A DNA stretch of 46,970 bases, from the NCBI GenBank assembly GCA_937898685.1, contig CALEJT010000024.1, positions 1-46,970 of the forward strand, in the 5' to 3' direction. Under the pieces are notes generated by a model. The model did not search any database. It saw only the letters and a list, made by a program, of their open reading frames with translations, and was not told where the DNA came from. Position 1 is the first letter of the stretch. The number at the start of each line of letters is the position of its first letter. Positions 37,531-46,428 of the stretch are shown piece after piece. This DNA is from an uncultured Gammaproteobacteria bacterium. GTDB taxonomy: Bacteria; Pseudomonadota; Gammaproteobacteria; Pseudomonadales; Pseudohongiellaceae. Made by a program: the position numbers and the translations under genes.

Positions 37531-38223
37531 TCAATTCGGCTTGCACACCACTTTGCCACGCTGATAGGCGGGACGTGCCGTCACTTGCGCGCGCCAGCGT
37601 TCGACGTGCGTGAACTCCGCCATGCCCAGAAACTCGTGGGCATTGTAGAAACCGGCCAGCGTTTCGACCCAGGGCACGGTGGCCATGTCGACGATGCTGT
37701 AGTCATCCATCAGATATTCACGATCCTTCAGACGCTCGTTGAGCACACCGAGCAGGCGACGCGTTTCGTTGGCGTAGCGTTGTTCACCATAGGAGTCGCT
37801 GGTCTTGTCCCTGGCGTAGACGTGGAAGTGACCGAACTGTCCGAACATCGGGCCGATGTGTGCGGCCTGGAAGGTGAGCCACTGCTGCGCTTCGAGTCGT
37901 GCGCGATAGGTGCGCGGAAAGAACAGCCCGGTCTTGTCGGCCAGATACTGCAGGATCACGATGCTTTCCATCATCAAGAGGGGTAAGCCTTCCGGACCAT
38001 CGGGGTCGATGATGGCGGGAATCTTGCCGTTGGGATTGATCTTCAGAAACTCGGGGTCGTGTTGATCGCCCTTGCCGATGTGGATCAGATGAGGTTCGTA
38101 GCTGAGTCCCATTTCTTCCAGACAGATGCTTACTTTCTGTCCATTGGGCGTATTCATCGAATAGAGCTGGATCAACGAAGGGTCCGTTGGAAGCCAGCGG
38201 CTGGGAAAGGAACTTACGGTCAT
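37531..38223 (-). CDS. Glutathione S-transferase, YfcG/YghU-like
   Basis: A 230-residue GST. The thioredoxin-like N-terminal domain begins near residue 18 with SMNTPNGQKVSICLEEMGL, the YfcG/YghU signature in which Thr and Asn replace a catalytic Tyr/Ser. It continues INPNGKIPAIIDPDG and LMMESIVILQYLA, the glutathione gamma-Glu binding segment (ES). The helical C-terminal domain has YARDKTSDSYGEQRY and YSIVDMATVPWV. In E. coli such enzymes act as disulfide-bond reductases using two glutathiones. It is divergent from a glutaredoxin-like gene with 195 nt between. Confidence 0.9.
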   Translation of the reverse strand: MTVSSFPSRWLPTDPSLIQLYSMNTPNGQKVSICLEEMGLSYEPHLIHIGKGDQHDPEFLKINPNGKIPAIIDPDGPEGLPLLMMESIVILQYLADKTGLFFPRTYRARLEAQQWLTFQAAHIGPMFGQFGHFHVYARDKTSDSYGEQRYANETRRLLGVLNERLKDREYLMDDYSIVDMATVPWVETLAGFYNAHEFLGMAEFTHVERWRAQVTARPAYQRGKVVCKPN

Positions 38224-38418
38224 CGCACTTCTCCTCCAAGGCCGAGCGACAGATTGGATCCCGGATTCTACCCGTTTCGCTCTGGCGGGACGGTCGCGTG
38301 TCTGTAGATTTCGTGCTCGACAGCCGCCAGGGCCCTGTGGATAATGCGCGCCACTTTTTTACCTGGCGCTTTACCAGCCCCCACGCGCGCTTCGCGCCTT
38401 CGCAGCAGATTCGTTTCT

Positions 38419-38811
38419 ATGCTCAAGTTGGTCCGCCGTTGTATCGGTTTGGCGGTGCATTGCCTGGAAGTGATGACACGTCCGGAGCCCATCGTGCGCA
38501 GTGAACGCGAACGCAAGCTTCTCGCGCAGGAAGTGAAGGGTTTGCGTCTGTACGACTATCGCGGCTGCCCTTTTTCATTCAACGTGCGCCGCACCCTGCA
38601 TCGACTCAATCTCGACATTCCCTACTGCGACATCCGCAAATGTCAGGTGCATCACGACGACCTGCTTTCCAAGTACGGCCGCATTCATGTGCCGGTGCTG
38701 CGCATCGATACGGCCGACGGTGTGCAGTGGCTGGACGATTCTCAGCAAATCATCCAGTATCTCAATCAGCGTTTCGCTCCCGCGCCCAGCGCGGTGCCGT
38801 TGCCTGATTGA
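38419..38811 (+). CDS. Glutaredoxin-like (GST N-terminal type) protein
   Basis: A 130-residue protein. After an N-terminal amphipathic helix and a charged linker (RSERERKLLAQEVKG), a thioredoxin-fold domain starts near residue 41 with LRLYDYRGCPFSFNVRRTL; C50 in CPFS is the single active-site Cys, as in monothiol glutaredoxins. The IHVPVLRI cis-proline and LDDSQQIIQYL glutathione-binding segments follow. I chose the ATG at 38419; a longer reading from 38344 adds 25 Arg-rich residues with no recognisable domain. It ends 9 nt before the carboxylesterase. Confidence 0.8.
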   Translation: MLKLVRRCIGLAVHCLEVMTRPEPIVRSERERKLLAQEVKGLRLYDYRGCPFSFNVRRTLHRLNLDIPYCDIRKCQVHHDDLLSKYGRIHVPVLRIDTADGVQWLDDSQQIIQYLNQRFAPAPSAVPLPD

Positions 38812-38820
38812 GGAAAGCGT

Positions 38821-39480
38821 GTGACCGACTATCTTCCCTGCGAAGAACTTCATCCCGAAACTCCCGCCACTGCCAGTGTGATCTGGCTGCATGGTCTGGG
38901 TGCCAATGGTTACGACTTCGTACCCATCATTCCCATGCTGCGCTTGCCGCGCGAGCCGGCGATCCGTTTCGTGTTTCCGCATGCGCCGAGCATGCCGGTG
39001 ACGGTGAACAACGGCTACGTGATGCCGGCCTGGTACGACATCATCGAATTCGGCACCGAACGCAAGTTCAACGCCACGCAGCTCCTGGCCTCCGCCGCGA
39101 AGGTGCATGCCTTGATCGATCGTGAGATCGAACGTGGCATTCCGAGTGAGCGCATCTTGCTCGCCGGTTTCTCGCAGGGTGGTGCAGTGAACTTCCAGGC
39201 GGCGCTCACGTACGACAAGCCGCTCGGCGGTTTGTTGGCGCTGTCCACCTATTTCCCGACGCATGACGTGGTGCAGGTGCATCCGGCCAACTCCGGTCTG
39301 CCGATTCTGTTGTGCCATGGCACCAACGATCCGATCCTGCCGGTGCGCATGGCCATGAATGCGAAGCGTCGTCTGCAGGATCTCGGGTTCCATCCTGAGT
39401 TCAAGACCTATCTGATGGCACACGAGGTCTGCGGTGAGCAGCTCGAGGACATCGCCAAGTTCATTCAGAACCACCTCTGA
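38821..39480 (+). CDS. Carboxylesterase / phospholipase family alpha/beta hydrolase
   Basis: A 219-residue alpha/beta hydrolase. The oxyanion region is VIWLHGLGANGYDF, the nucleophile elbow is GFSQGG with S118, and the Asp and His are D170 (GTNDPILP) and H201 (LMAHEVC). All three are present, so it should be active on short acyl esters or lysophospholipids, like the EstB/acyl-protein thioesterase family. The start is GTG at 38821, with AGGAAAG shortly upstream. It lies 9 nt past the glutaredoxin-like gene and 27 nt before the ABC ATPase gene. Confidence 0.9.
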   Translation: MTDYLPCEELHPETPATASVIWLHGLGANGYDFVPIIPMLRLPREPAIRFVFPHAPSMPVTVNNGYVMPAWYDIIEFGTERKFNATQLLASAAKVHALIDREIERGIPSERILLAGFSQGGAVNFQAALTYDKPLGGLLALSTYFPTHDVVQVHPANSGLPILLCHGTNDPILPVRMAMNAKRRLQDLGFHPEFKTYLMAHEVCGEQLEDIAKFIQNHL

Positions 39481-39507
39481 TCCACAGCTACTCAGGAGGA
39501 GTGCGCG

Positions 39508-40218
39508 ATGAGTGGCAGCGAGCAGGAAGCCTTCGTACGCGTCAGCGGCCTCCATCACGTCTACACGCAGGGCGAGCAACGACAACTCGTCCTGCGAGAT
39601 ATCAATTTCACCTTGCGTCGCGGTGAAACCGTTGCATTGCTCGGCCGCAGCGGTTGCGGCAAGACCACCTTGCTCAACCTGATCTCCGGCATCGAACGTG
39701 TGCAGCAGGGCGAGATCGAGGTGGCGGGGCAGAAGCTCACCAAGCTCGACGAAGAACAACGCACGCATTTTCGGCGCAAGCACATCGGCTTCATCTATCA
39801 GTTCTTCAATCTCGTGCCGAGCCTCACTGCGGCCGAAAACATCGCACTGATCCTCGAACTGAACGGCATGCCGCTGCAGCGCGCCGTGGAAGAAGCGCAG
39901 CGGATGTTGCAGGACATCGGTCTCGGTTCGAAATGCGCGCACTTTCCGGCGCAGCTGTCGGGCGGTGAACAACAACGTGTGGCGATACTGCGCGCGCTCG
40001 CGCATGCGCCTGCGCTGGTATTGGCGGACGAACCCACCGGCAATCTCGATGCCCACAGTGGTCAGGAGATGCTCGGCGTGTTGAAGGAACGCTTGCGCGC
40101 GCAGGGCAGCACCACCTTGTTGGTGACGCACAGCCTCGCCGTGGCGCGCAGCGCCGATCGCATACTCACGCTCGACGAGGGCGGCATTCATGAGCAGGTC
40201 GGTGACTTCGCTTGGTGA
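39508..40218 (+). CDS. ABC transporter ATP-binding protein (LolD/MacB type)
   Basis: A 236-residue ATPase with Walker A GRSGCGKT (46-53), signature LSGGEQQRV (150-158), Walker B VLADE (171-175) and a D-loop in GNLD. The closest type is the LolD/MacB/AttE group that works with FtsX-type permeases. A strong AGGAGGAG ribosome binding site precedes the ATG. It overlaps the permease gene by 29 nt, showing an obligate pair. It powers the permease in lipoprotein or lipid export from the inner membrane. Confidence 0.93.
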   Translation: MSGSEQEAFVRVSGLHHVYTQGEQRQLVLRDINFTLRRGETVALLGRSGCGKTTLLNLISGIERVQQGEIEVAGQKLTKLDEEQRTHFRRKHIGFIYQFFNLVPSLTAAENIALILELNGMPLQRAVEEAQRMLQDIGLGSKCAHFPAQLSGGEQQRVAILRALAHAPALVLADEPTGNLDAHSGQEMLGVLKERLRAQGSTTLLVTHSLAVARSADRILTLDEGGIHEQVGDFAW

Positions 40219-42739
40219 TGGCTCACCGACTGCGCGCCTGCTCTGGCGCAGCAGTTGGCGACACGCGCTTCAACATCGCTGGCAAAGCTGGCTGAGCCTG
40301 CTCGGCGTGATGCTCGGTGTGATGATGGTGGTTGCTGTCGATCTCGCCAACAGCAGCGCACGGCGTGCCTTCGAACTTTCCGTGGCCACACTCAGTGGCA
40401 ACCTCACGCATCAGATCGTCGCCATCGATGGCGGCACCGTGGACGATGCACTCTTCGCGCGACTGCGCAAAGAATTGGGGCTGCGCAGAAGCGCGCCGTA
40501 CGTCAGTGGCGAGGTGTTGGTACGCGGTCGGCGCTTCACCTTGCTCGGCATCGATGCGCTGAGCGAAGCCACCCTGGAGCGGCGCCGCCCGGGTTTTTCC
40601 GTGGTGCCGCGCGAGTTGACCGCCTTGGGCCTGCAAGCGCTGACGCAACCGCGTGGCGTACTGATGCAAGGCGAGACCGCCGCTGCGATGGGACTCGAGC
40701 CAGATTCCATTCTGGAACTGCGCAGCGATGGCGGCGAGGTTGAAGTGGTGGTTGCAGCAGTGCTCGACGGCGATGATTCACGCGCACTCGAAAATCTCAT
40801 CGTGACGGACATCGCGCTGGCGCAGGAGGTGCTCGGACGTCGTGGTCTCGACAGTATCGATCTGCGTTTGACGGCAGATGAAGTCGCGCGAGTGGAGGCC
40901 TGGTTGCCGGAAGGTGTGGCGCTCATCGAGGCCGGCGGTGACGACGCAGTGTTGGAACAACTGAGCCGCTCGTTTCAGATCAATCTGCGAGCGATGAGTC
41001 TGCTGGCGCTGTTGGTAGCGGCACTGCTCATCTACAACACGGCGAGTCTGTCCGTGTTGGAGCGTCGCCCGACCCTTGGCGTGTTGCGTGCCCTCGGTGT
41101 CGGCCGTGCGAGTCTGTTGCGGCTCGTGTTGGGTGAAAGCGCGATATTGGGAGCTGGCGCCAGTGTGCTTGGGGTCGTTGCCGGCTTGTTTCTTGGGCAG
41201 GTCCTGGTGCGCTTCGTCACGCGTACGGTCGATGATCTTTACTTCACTCTGACCGTCACGAGTTTCCTGCCCGACTACAGCGTGCTGCTCGAAGGTTTTG
41301 CACTGGGGACGGGGCTCACCATTGCCGCGGCGGTGTTGCCGGCGCTGCAAGCGGCTTCTTCTCCGCCCATTACCTTGCAGCGCGTCGTGCCGCAGGAGCA
41401 GCGCTGGCAACGGCGCAGTCGCCATCTCGCATTGGCTGGCTTGATCCTGCTCGCCGTTGGCTATGTGCTGTTGCTACCGGAGCGCGGCAGTCTCGTCGTC
41501 GGTTTCGTGGCGCTCAATTGTCTGATCTTCGGTTTCTGTCTGCTCATCCCTTGGCTGCTCGGCGTCCTGCTGTCGGCGATGCTCGCGCTGTCGTTGCGTG
41601 TGTTGCCGCAAACATTGCGACTGAGTCTGCGCAATCTGCAGAACAGCATCGGTCGCACTGGCTTGGCGGTGGCGGCGCTTACGGTGGCTGTGTCGGTGAC
41701 GGTGGGTGTGGGCGTGATGATCGGCAGTTTCCGTCACACCATCGAAGTATGGTTGGAGCAGACATTGGGTGGTGAGGTGCAGCTTACGCGCATCGATGAA
41801 GGCACGGGCATTCCTCCTGAACTGGAACGTGCAGTACTGGAATTGCCAGAGCTGCAGAACGTGCAGCGTCAATATCTGCAGGAGCTGCGTACCGAATTCG
41901 GCACGGTGCGCGCCTATGCGCATGACGGCGCAGTGGAGGATAGGCTCTATATGAAGGAGGCCTCCACGCAGTCTTTGCATGCCTTCGCTGCCGGAGAAGT
42001 CCTGCTGCTGGCGGAACCTTTCGCCTGGCAACATGAGCTCGAGCCCGGCGACGAACTCCATTACTTCACACGTGCCGGTGAAAAGTCCTTGCCGGTGGGC
42101 GGCATCTATTTCGACTACACCACGGGTCCCGGTTCGATCGAATTGCCGCTCGCGCGCTTTCAGGAAATCTGGCCGGAGCAGGGACCACGGCAACTCAGTT
42201 TTACTCTGGCGCCCGCAACGGATCGCGCCGCAATCCTGACTACCTTGCGTTTGCTGGTGGAGGATCATCCCGGCACCTACGGCGTCGTCAGCAATGCCGA
42301 AATCGAGCGCGTGACGCTCGCCATCTTCGATCGCACCTTCGCCATCACCGACGTGCTGCGCTTGCTCGCGATACTCGTGGCCTTCGTTGGTGTGTTGAGC
42401 GCACTCACCGCCATGCAGTTGCAGCGCATGCGCGAATACGCGCTGTTGCGTGCCAGCGGCATGACGGTGAAGGAGATCGCCCGCATGATCCTGACGCAGA
42501 CGGCAGCCATGGGGCTTGCTGCAGGACTGCTTGCCTTGCCTCTGGGTTTGATGATGGCCGAGGTCCTGATCGACGTGATCAACCGCCGCTCCTTCGGTTG
42601 GAGCATGCAGCACCTGGTGCCCGGCGGTGTACTGCTGCAGGCAGTGATACTGGCATTGGTTGCGGCGCTGCTCGCAGGCATTCATCCGATCCTGCGCATT
42701 CGGCGCGTCAGTCCGGCGCTGGCGCTGCGGGAGGAATGA
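40190..42739 (+). CDS. FtsX-type ABC transporter permease
   Basis: An 849-residue permease with two FtsX/MacB-like halves. The first helix (about 35-52, SLLGVMLGVMMVVAVDLA) is followed by a large periplasmic loop, a helix bundle at about 270-395, a central helix pair near 410-470, a second periplasmic domain (about 515-705) and a final helix bundle (about 715-840). The loops are large enough for periplasmic substrate handling. The overlap with the ATPase and a 1-nt overlap with the AttH-like gene fix it as the middle of an AttEFGH-like set. In such systems it is a lipid or lipoprotein transporter; the substrate is unknown. Confidence 0.9.
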   Translation: MSRSVTSLGDGSPTARLLWRSSWRHALQHRWQSWLSLLGVMLGVMMVVAVDLANSSARRAFELSVATLSGNLTHQIVAIDGGTVDDALFARLRKELGLRRSAPYVSGEVLVRGRRFTLLGIDALSEATLERRRPGFSVVPRELTALGLQALTQPRGVLMQGETAAAMGLEPDSILELRSDGGEVEVVVAAVLDGDDSRALENLIVTDIALAQEVLGRRGLDSIDLRLTADEVARVEAWLPEGVALIEAGGDDAVLEQLSRSFQINLRAMSLLALLVAALLIYNTASLSVLERRPTLGVLRALGVGRASLLRLVLGESAILGAGASVLGVVAGLFLGQVLVRFVTRTVDDLYFTLTVTSFLPDYSVLLEGFALGTGLTIAAAVLPALQAASSPPITLQRVVPQEQRWQRRSRHLALAGLILLAVGYVLLLPERGSLVVGFVALNCLIFGFCLLIPWLLGVLLSAMLALSLRVLPQTLRLSLRNLQNSIGRTGLAVAALTVAVSVTVGVGVMIGSFRHTIEVWLEQTLGGEVQLTRIDEGTGIPPELERAVLELPELQNVQRQYLQELRTEFGTVRAYAHDGAVEDRLYMKEASTQSLHAFAAGEVLLLAEPFAWQHELEPGDELHYFTRAGEKSLPVGGIYFDYTTGPGSIELPLARFQEIWPEQGPRQLSFTLAPATDRAAILTTLRLLVEDHPGTYGVVSNAEIERVTLAIFDRTFAITDVLRLLAILVAFVGVLSALTAMQLQRMREYALLRASGMTVKEIARMILTQTAAMGLAAGLLALPLGLMMAEVLIDVINRRSFGWSMQHLVPGGVLLQAVILALVAALLAGIHPILRIRRVSPALALREE

Positions 42740-43854
42740 TGCAGCGGCGTCGCTATCTGCAGTTGATGATGTTGCCGCTCTTCTTGAGTGCCTGCGGCGA
42801 CGAGCGCGATTCCACAGAACCGCTGTTGCGGCTCGGCGAAGTGCTCGGTGGCGATGACACCCAAGGCTACTTGCGTGCGGAAACGCCACGTACTTTCGAC
42901 TTTCCCACCGATCATGGTCCCCATCATGGTTTTCGCAATGAATGGTGGTACTTCACCGGCAACCTCGAAGATGCCGCCGGTCGCCGTTTCGGTTATCAGC
43001 TCACCTTCTTCAACGGCGCGACACGACCACCTGGCGCCGAGGGGGCGCAAAGTCCCTGGGACAGTGAACGGGCCTGGATGGCGCATCTGGCGCTCACCGA
43101 CGTTGCCGCAGGTGAACATCGCGTGGTGGAGCGCTTCTCGCGCGAAAGTCCCGCGCTTGCCGGCGCCAACACCGACGAGATCTGGTTGGAGGATTGGCGC
43201 ATCGAAATCGGCAAGGGCACGGAACCGTGGCGTCTTCGTGCCTTCGATCAGGACAGCGGCCTGGGCTTGGAATTCGAACTGCGGCCGCTCAAACCGCCGG
43301 TGTTGCAGGGCAGGGAAGGGCTCAGCCAGAAGAGCGCAGAGCCAGGCAACGCTTCCTACTATTACAGCCTTACGCGCATCGCCACCGCGGGGCGGCTGCG
43401 CATCGGCGGTGAGGACCATGCGGTCAGCGGGTTGAGCTGGCTCGATCGCGAGTGGAGCACCAGTGCGCTGGCGGAAGATCAGACGGGCTGGAACTGGTTT
43501 TCGCTGCAGTTCAATGATGGTCAGGAACTGATGTACTACGAACTCATCGACCAGAACGGCGCCCCCCATCCCTACAGCGCCGGCAACTGGACCGACACCG
43601 CTGCGCGCCAGACCTATGTCACCCCCGACGAAGTGAACCTCGTGCCGCTCTCCACCTGGACCAGTCCCAATGGCACCGACTACGTCACCAGTTGGGAACT
43701 CGGCTACGCCGGACGGCGCTGGCGGGTGGAGGCGCTGCTCGAAGACCAGTGGATGGACACCAGCCTGCCCTATTGGGAGGGTGCCGTGATCGTGCGAGAG
43801 GCCGCCTCTGGCACGCCGGTAGGGCGCGGCTATCTGGAACAAGTGCGTCCGTAA
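42739..43854 (+). CDS. AttH/CrtC-like lipoprotein (lipocalin-like hydrolase family)
   Basis: A 371-residue lipoprotein: the signal ends in a lipobox LSAC near residue 18. The body begins FPTDHGPHHGFRNEWWYFTG, the signature of the AttH / hydroxyneurosporene-synthase (CrtC) family, and ends with a second beta-barrel domain (WLDREWSTSAL; WNWFSLQFNDGQELMYYEL). It is encoded directly after the permease (1-nt overlap), as in AttEFGH clusters, so it is probably the periplasmic substrate-binding or processing partner. I chose the second of two adjacent ATGs (42739), which has better spacing from GGGAGG. Confidence 0.88.
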   Translation: MQRRRYLQLMMLPLFLSACGDERDSTEPLLRLGEVLGGDDTQGYLRAETPRTFDFPTDHGPHHGFRNEWWYFTGNLEDAAGRRFGYQLTFFNGATRPPGAEGAQSPWDSERAWMAHLALTDVAAGEHRVVERFSRESPALAGANTDEIWLEDWRIEIGKGTEPWRLRAFDQDSGLGLEFELRPLKPPVLQGREGLSQKSAEPGNASYYYSLTRIATAGRLRIGGEDHAVSGLSWLDREWSTSALAEDQTGWNWFSLQFNDGQELMYYELIDQNGAPHPYSAGNWTDTAARQTYVTPDEVNLVPLSTWTSPNGTDYVTSWELGYAGRRWRVEALLEDQWMDTSLPYWEGAVIVREAASGTPVGRGYLEQVRP

Positions 43855-44022
43855 CGGCCTTTTCCTGCTTTTTCCTTTGGAGATCGCTGCCAGTTAGCGA
43901 CTTTTCGGTGTTGGAAGTGGGTAAGGGGCCTTGCCGTAAAGTCCGCATCCAAAGCGCTATGGCAACCCAGTTGGTTCGGTATCCGCACTCTTTACAGGTG
44001 CTTGGACACTGGATACGCTTGC

Positions 44023-44040
44023 GCCCCTTTTGAAAGGGGC
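44023..44040 (+). promoter_or_regulatory. Hairpin sequestering the malic enzyme ribosome binding site
   Basis: GCCCCTTT-TG-AAAGGGGC is a perfect 8-bp inverted repeat directly before the gene. Its right arm contains AAGGGG (44034-44039), the only good Shine-Dalgarno sequence, 9 nt before the ATG at 44049. When folded the ribosome could not bind, so a switch or a thermometer-like control is possible. Confidence 0.5.
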
Positions 44041-44048
44041 TGATTTCC

Positions 44049-45656
44049 ATGCAAAGCAAGGCCTTCGAACTAATAACAAATCCCCGCCTCAATAAAGGCA
44101 CCGCGTTCACCTTGGAAGAACGGGAAAAGTACGGACTGCATGGACTCCTTCCGCCAAAGATCAGCACCATGGGGCAACAGGTCGGCTGGGTGCTCGACAA
44201 CATCCGCCGCAAGCCCCACGACATCGATCGCTATCGCTACCTCTCCTCGCTCCAGAAGCGCAACGAACGTCTCTTTTTCCGTCTACTGATCGACCACATC
44301 GAAGAGCTCATGCCGATCGTCTACACGCCGACCGTGGGTCAGGCGTGTCAGGAATTCGGTCTGCAGTTCCGCGAAACGCAGGGCTTCTACATCTCCATCG
44401 AGCACAAGGGTCGCATCAGCAAGCTGATGAAGAACTGGCTCGATCAGGACGTGCGTCTGATCGTCGTCACCGATGGCGAGCGCATTCTGGGTCTGGGCGA
44501 CCTCGGCGTGAGCGGCATGGGTATTCCGATCGGTAAATTGGCGCTCTACAGCGCCTGCGCTGGCATCGATCCCGCGCAGTGCATGCCGATCGTGCTCGAC
44601 GTGGGCACCAACAACGAGGCCTTCCGTCTCGATCCGCTCTATCTCGGACGCCGCGATCCGCGCGTACGCGGTCAGGAATATCTCGACTTCATCGAAGAAT
44701 TCATCCAGGCGGTGCAGGAGAACTTCCCGAACGCCCTGCTGCAGTTCGAAGACTTCGCCACCAACAACGCCGTCGCGCTGCTCGAGCGTTATCGCGATCG
44801 TCTCTTGTGCTTCAACGACGACATCCAAGGCACTGCTTCCGTCGCGCTGGCAGGTCTGTATGCCGCCACCCGCATCACCGGCAGCAAGCTGAGCGACATG
44901 CGCTTCCTCTTCGCCGGTGCCGGTTCCGCCGCCACGGGCATCGCGAGTCTGTTGGTGATGGCGATGCAGCAGGAAGGTCTCAGTTACACCGAAGCCTGTG
45001 CGCGTTGCTTCGTCACCGACAGCAAGGGCCTCATCACGCAGGATCGCGAGTCGATCACGAGTCATGCTGCGCCGTTCGCCGCTGACTTGCCGCCGATGAA
45101 TCTCGAAGAAGCGGTGGCCACCATCAATCCGCACGTGTTGATCGGCGCCACCGGCCGTGGCCAGACCTTCAACTCGCGCATCCTCGAATTGATGGCGAAG
45201 GCGCACGAGCAGCCCATCATCTTCGCGTTGTCCAATCCGACCACGAAGGCGGAGTGCACCGCGGAAGAAGCCTACAAAGCCACCAATGGCCGCGCCATCT
45301 TCGCCAGCGGCAGCCCCTTCGGCGAAGTCATGATCAACGGTTCGTTGAAGATTCCGGGTCAGGGCAACAATGCCTACGTGTTCCCGGGGCTCGGTCTTGG
45401 TGCACTGCAGGGCAAGCTCACCCGCATCACCGACGACCTTCTGATCGTCGCTGCCAAGGCGCTGGCGGAAGCCGTTTCCGACTATCGTCTGCAGCACGGC
45501 TGTCTCTATCCGCGCCTGAACGAGATCCGTCAGGTGTCGCATCGCATCGCTGTCGCAGTCGCCAAGGCTGCGGAAGAGGCTGGGCTCACGCGCGAACCGC
45601 TGCCCGCCGATTTCAGCGAGCAGGTACGCGCCTCGATGTACGATCCCTGGTATTGA
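44049..45656 (+). CDS. maeA: NAD-dependent malic enzyme (SfcA/MaeA type)
   Basis: A 535-residue protein matching the long bacterial/eukaryotic malic enzyme family: NPRLNKGTAFTLEEREKYGL, then YTPTVGQACQEF, then VVTDGERILGLGDLGVSGMG and LDVGTNNE. The metal-binding LQFEDFA and FNDDIQGTA, and a Rossmann AGAGSAATG for NAD, follow. It oxidatively decarboxylates malate to pyruvate. The length is close to E. coli MaeA (565). The 194-nt leader holds a hairpin that would hide the ribosome binding site. Preference for NAD rather than NADP is inferred from the family only. Confidence 0.93.
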   Translation: MQSKAFELITNPRLNKGTAFTLEEREKYGLHGLLPPKISTMGQQVGWVLDNIRRKPHDIDRYRYLSSLQKRNERLFFRLLIDHIEELMPIVYTPTVGQACQEFGLQFRETQGFYISIEHKGRISKLMKNWLDQDVRLIVVTDGERILGLGDLGVSGMGIPIGKLALYSACAGIDPAQCMPIVLDVGTNNEAFRLDPLYLGRRDPRVRGQEYLDFIEEFIQAVQENFPNALLQFEDFATNNAVALLERYRDRLLCFNDDIQGTASVALAGLYAATRITGSKLSDMRFLFAGAGSAATGIASLLVMAMQQEGLSYTEACARCFVTDSKGLITQDRESITSHAAPFAADLPPMNLEEAVATINPHVLIGATGRGQTFNSRILELMAKAHEQPIIFALSNPTTKAECTAEEAYKATNGRAIFASGSPFGEVMINGSLKIPGQGNNAYVFPGLGLGALQGKLTRITDDLLIVAAKALAEAVSDYRLQHGCLYPRLNEIRQVSHRIAVAVAKAAEEAGLTREPLPADFSEQVRASMYDPWY

Positions 45657-45962
45657 GAATGCAACGCTGCCTCATGCAGCGTTGCGCATTTCGATCCGAA
45701 CCGTTCGTTTGACGGCGCTCGTCAAATCGTCACACTCACTGCACATTGACCATTGATTTCCTCTTGGGCGCTGGTTTACTTTAGCCGCGCTTTTCAGAGG
45801 GGCATCACAATTCGACCGGAGCGAATTCGGCATTCCCAATTGCTTGATCCTTCAGAGATCAATCACTCAGTAATCCCGTCTTCGTCTTTTCCCGTTCACG
45901 CATGCACCGCTGATGCCCAGGCCGTATCGGGCAGGTATTTCCAACCAACGTGAGATCTGACT
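45657..45962 (+). promoter_or_regulatory. 306-base gap with terminator-like hairpin, promoter and leader hairpin
   Basis: No gene is seen. GCAACGCTGC-ctcat-GCAGCGTTGC (45661-45685) is a perfect 10-bp stem right after the malic enzyme stop; it is followed by only three T, so termination may be partial. A sigma-70 promoter, TTGATT (45753-45758), an 18-nt spacer and TACTTT (45777-45782), lies about 180 nt before the next gene. The long leader contains a small TTGATC/GATCAA hairpin (45844-45862). Confidence 0.5.
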
Positions 45963-46415
45963 ATGGGTTTTCTGCTGTGGTATGAAAACGGACCCCTGGG
46001 GGCGTTCATCCGAGAATCGCTTTGGGGCTACCCAATCGTTCTGTCCAGCCATGCCGTTGGTATGGCCACCGTCATGGGCATCGTCGTCGCCCTCAACTTG
46101 CGCGTGTTGGGTTACGCCAAGGACATCTCCATCCTGGCCTTCGACAAGCTCTTCGTCGTGGCATGGGTGGGTTTCTTCATCAACCTGGTTTCGGGTCTCA
46201 TCCTGTTTGCGGGCTCCGCCAGCACTTACTTCTTCCAAGGCGCGTTCCAGATCAAGATTCTCGCCATCATCGCAGGTGGCATTTTCGTGAAGCTGGTCAT
46301 GAACGCCGTGCGCGAAAACAAGCCACTGCAGACGCAGAAGCTGCTCGCCGCCATTTGCCTCATCTGTTGGACCACGGGCGTCATCACTGGCCGCCTGATG
46401 GCCTACCTGGCTTGA
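45963..46415 (+). CDS. DUF6644-like small membrane protein (first of a pair)
   Basis: A 150-residue protein with four membrane helices (about 22-45, 57-81, 92-110 and 123-143). The motif YPIVLSSHAVGMATVMG places a His (H30) in the first helix, followed by LNLRVLGYA. The next gene has the same layout (ETLHFLGLTVMFG, then VDFRVMGFG), so the two are paralogues and probably form a complex. The membrane His suggests heme or metal binding, which is inference. The leader is long and the ribosome binding site weak. Confidence 0.75.
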   Translation: MGFLLWYENGPLGAFIRESLWGYPIVLSSHAVGMATVMGIVVALNLRVLGYAKDISILAFDKLFVVAWVGFFINLVSGLILFAGSASTYFFQGAFQIKILAIIAGGIFVKLVMNAVRENKPLQTQKLLAAICLICWTTGVITGRLMAYLA

Positions 46416-46428
46416 GAGGAGGAAGACA

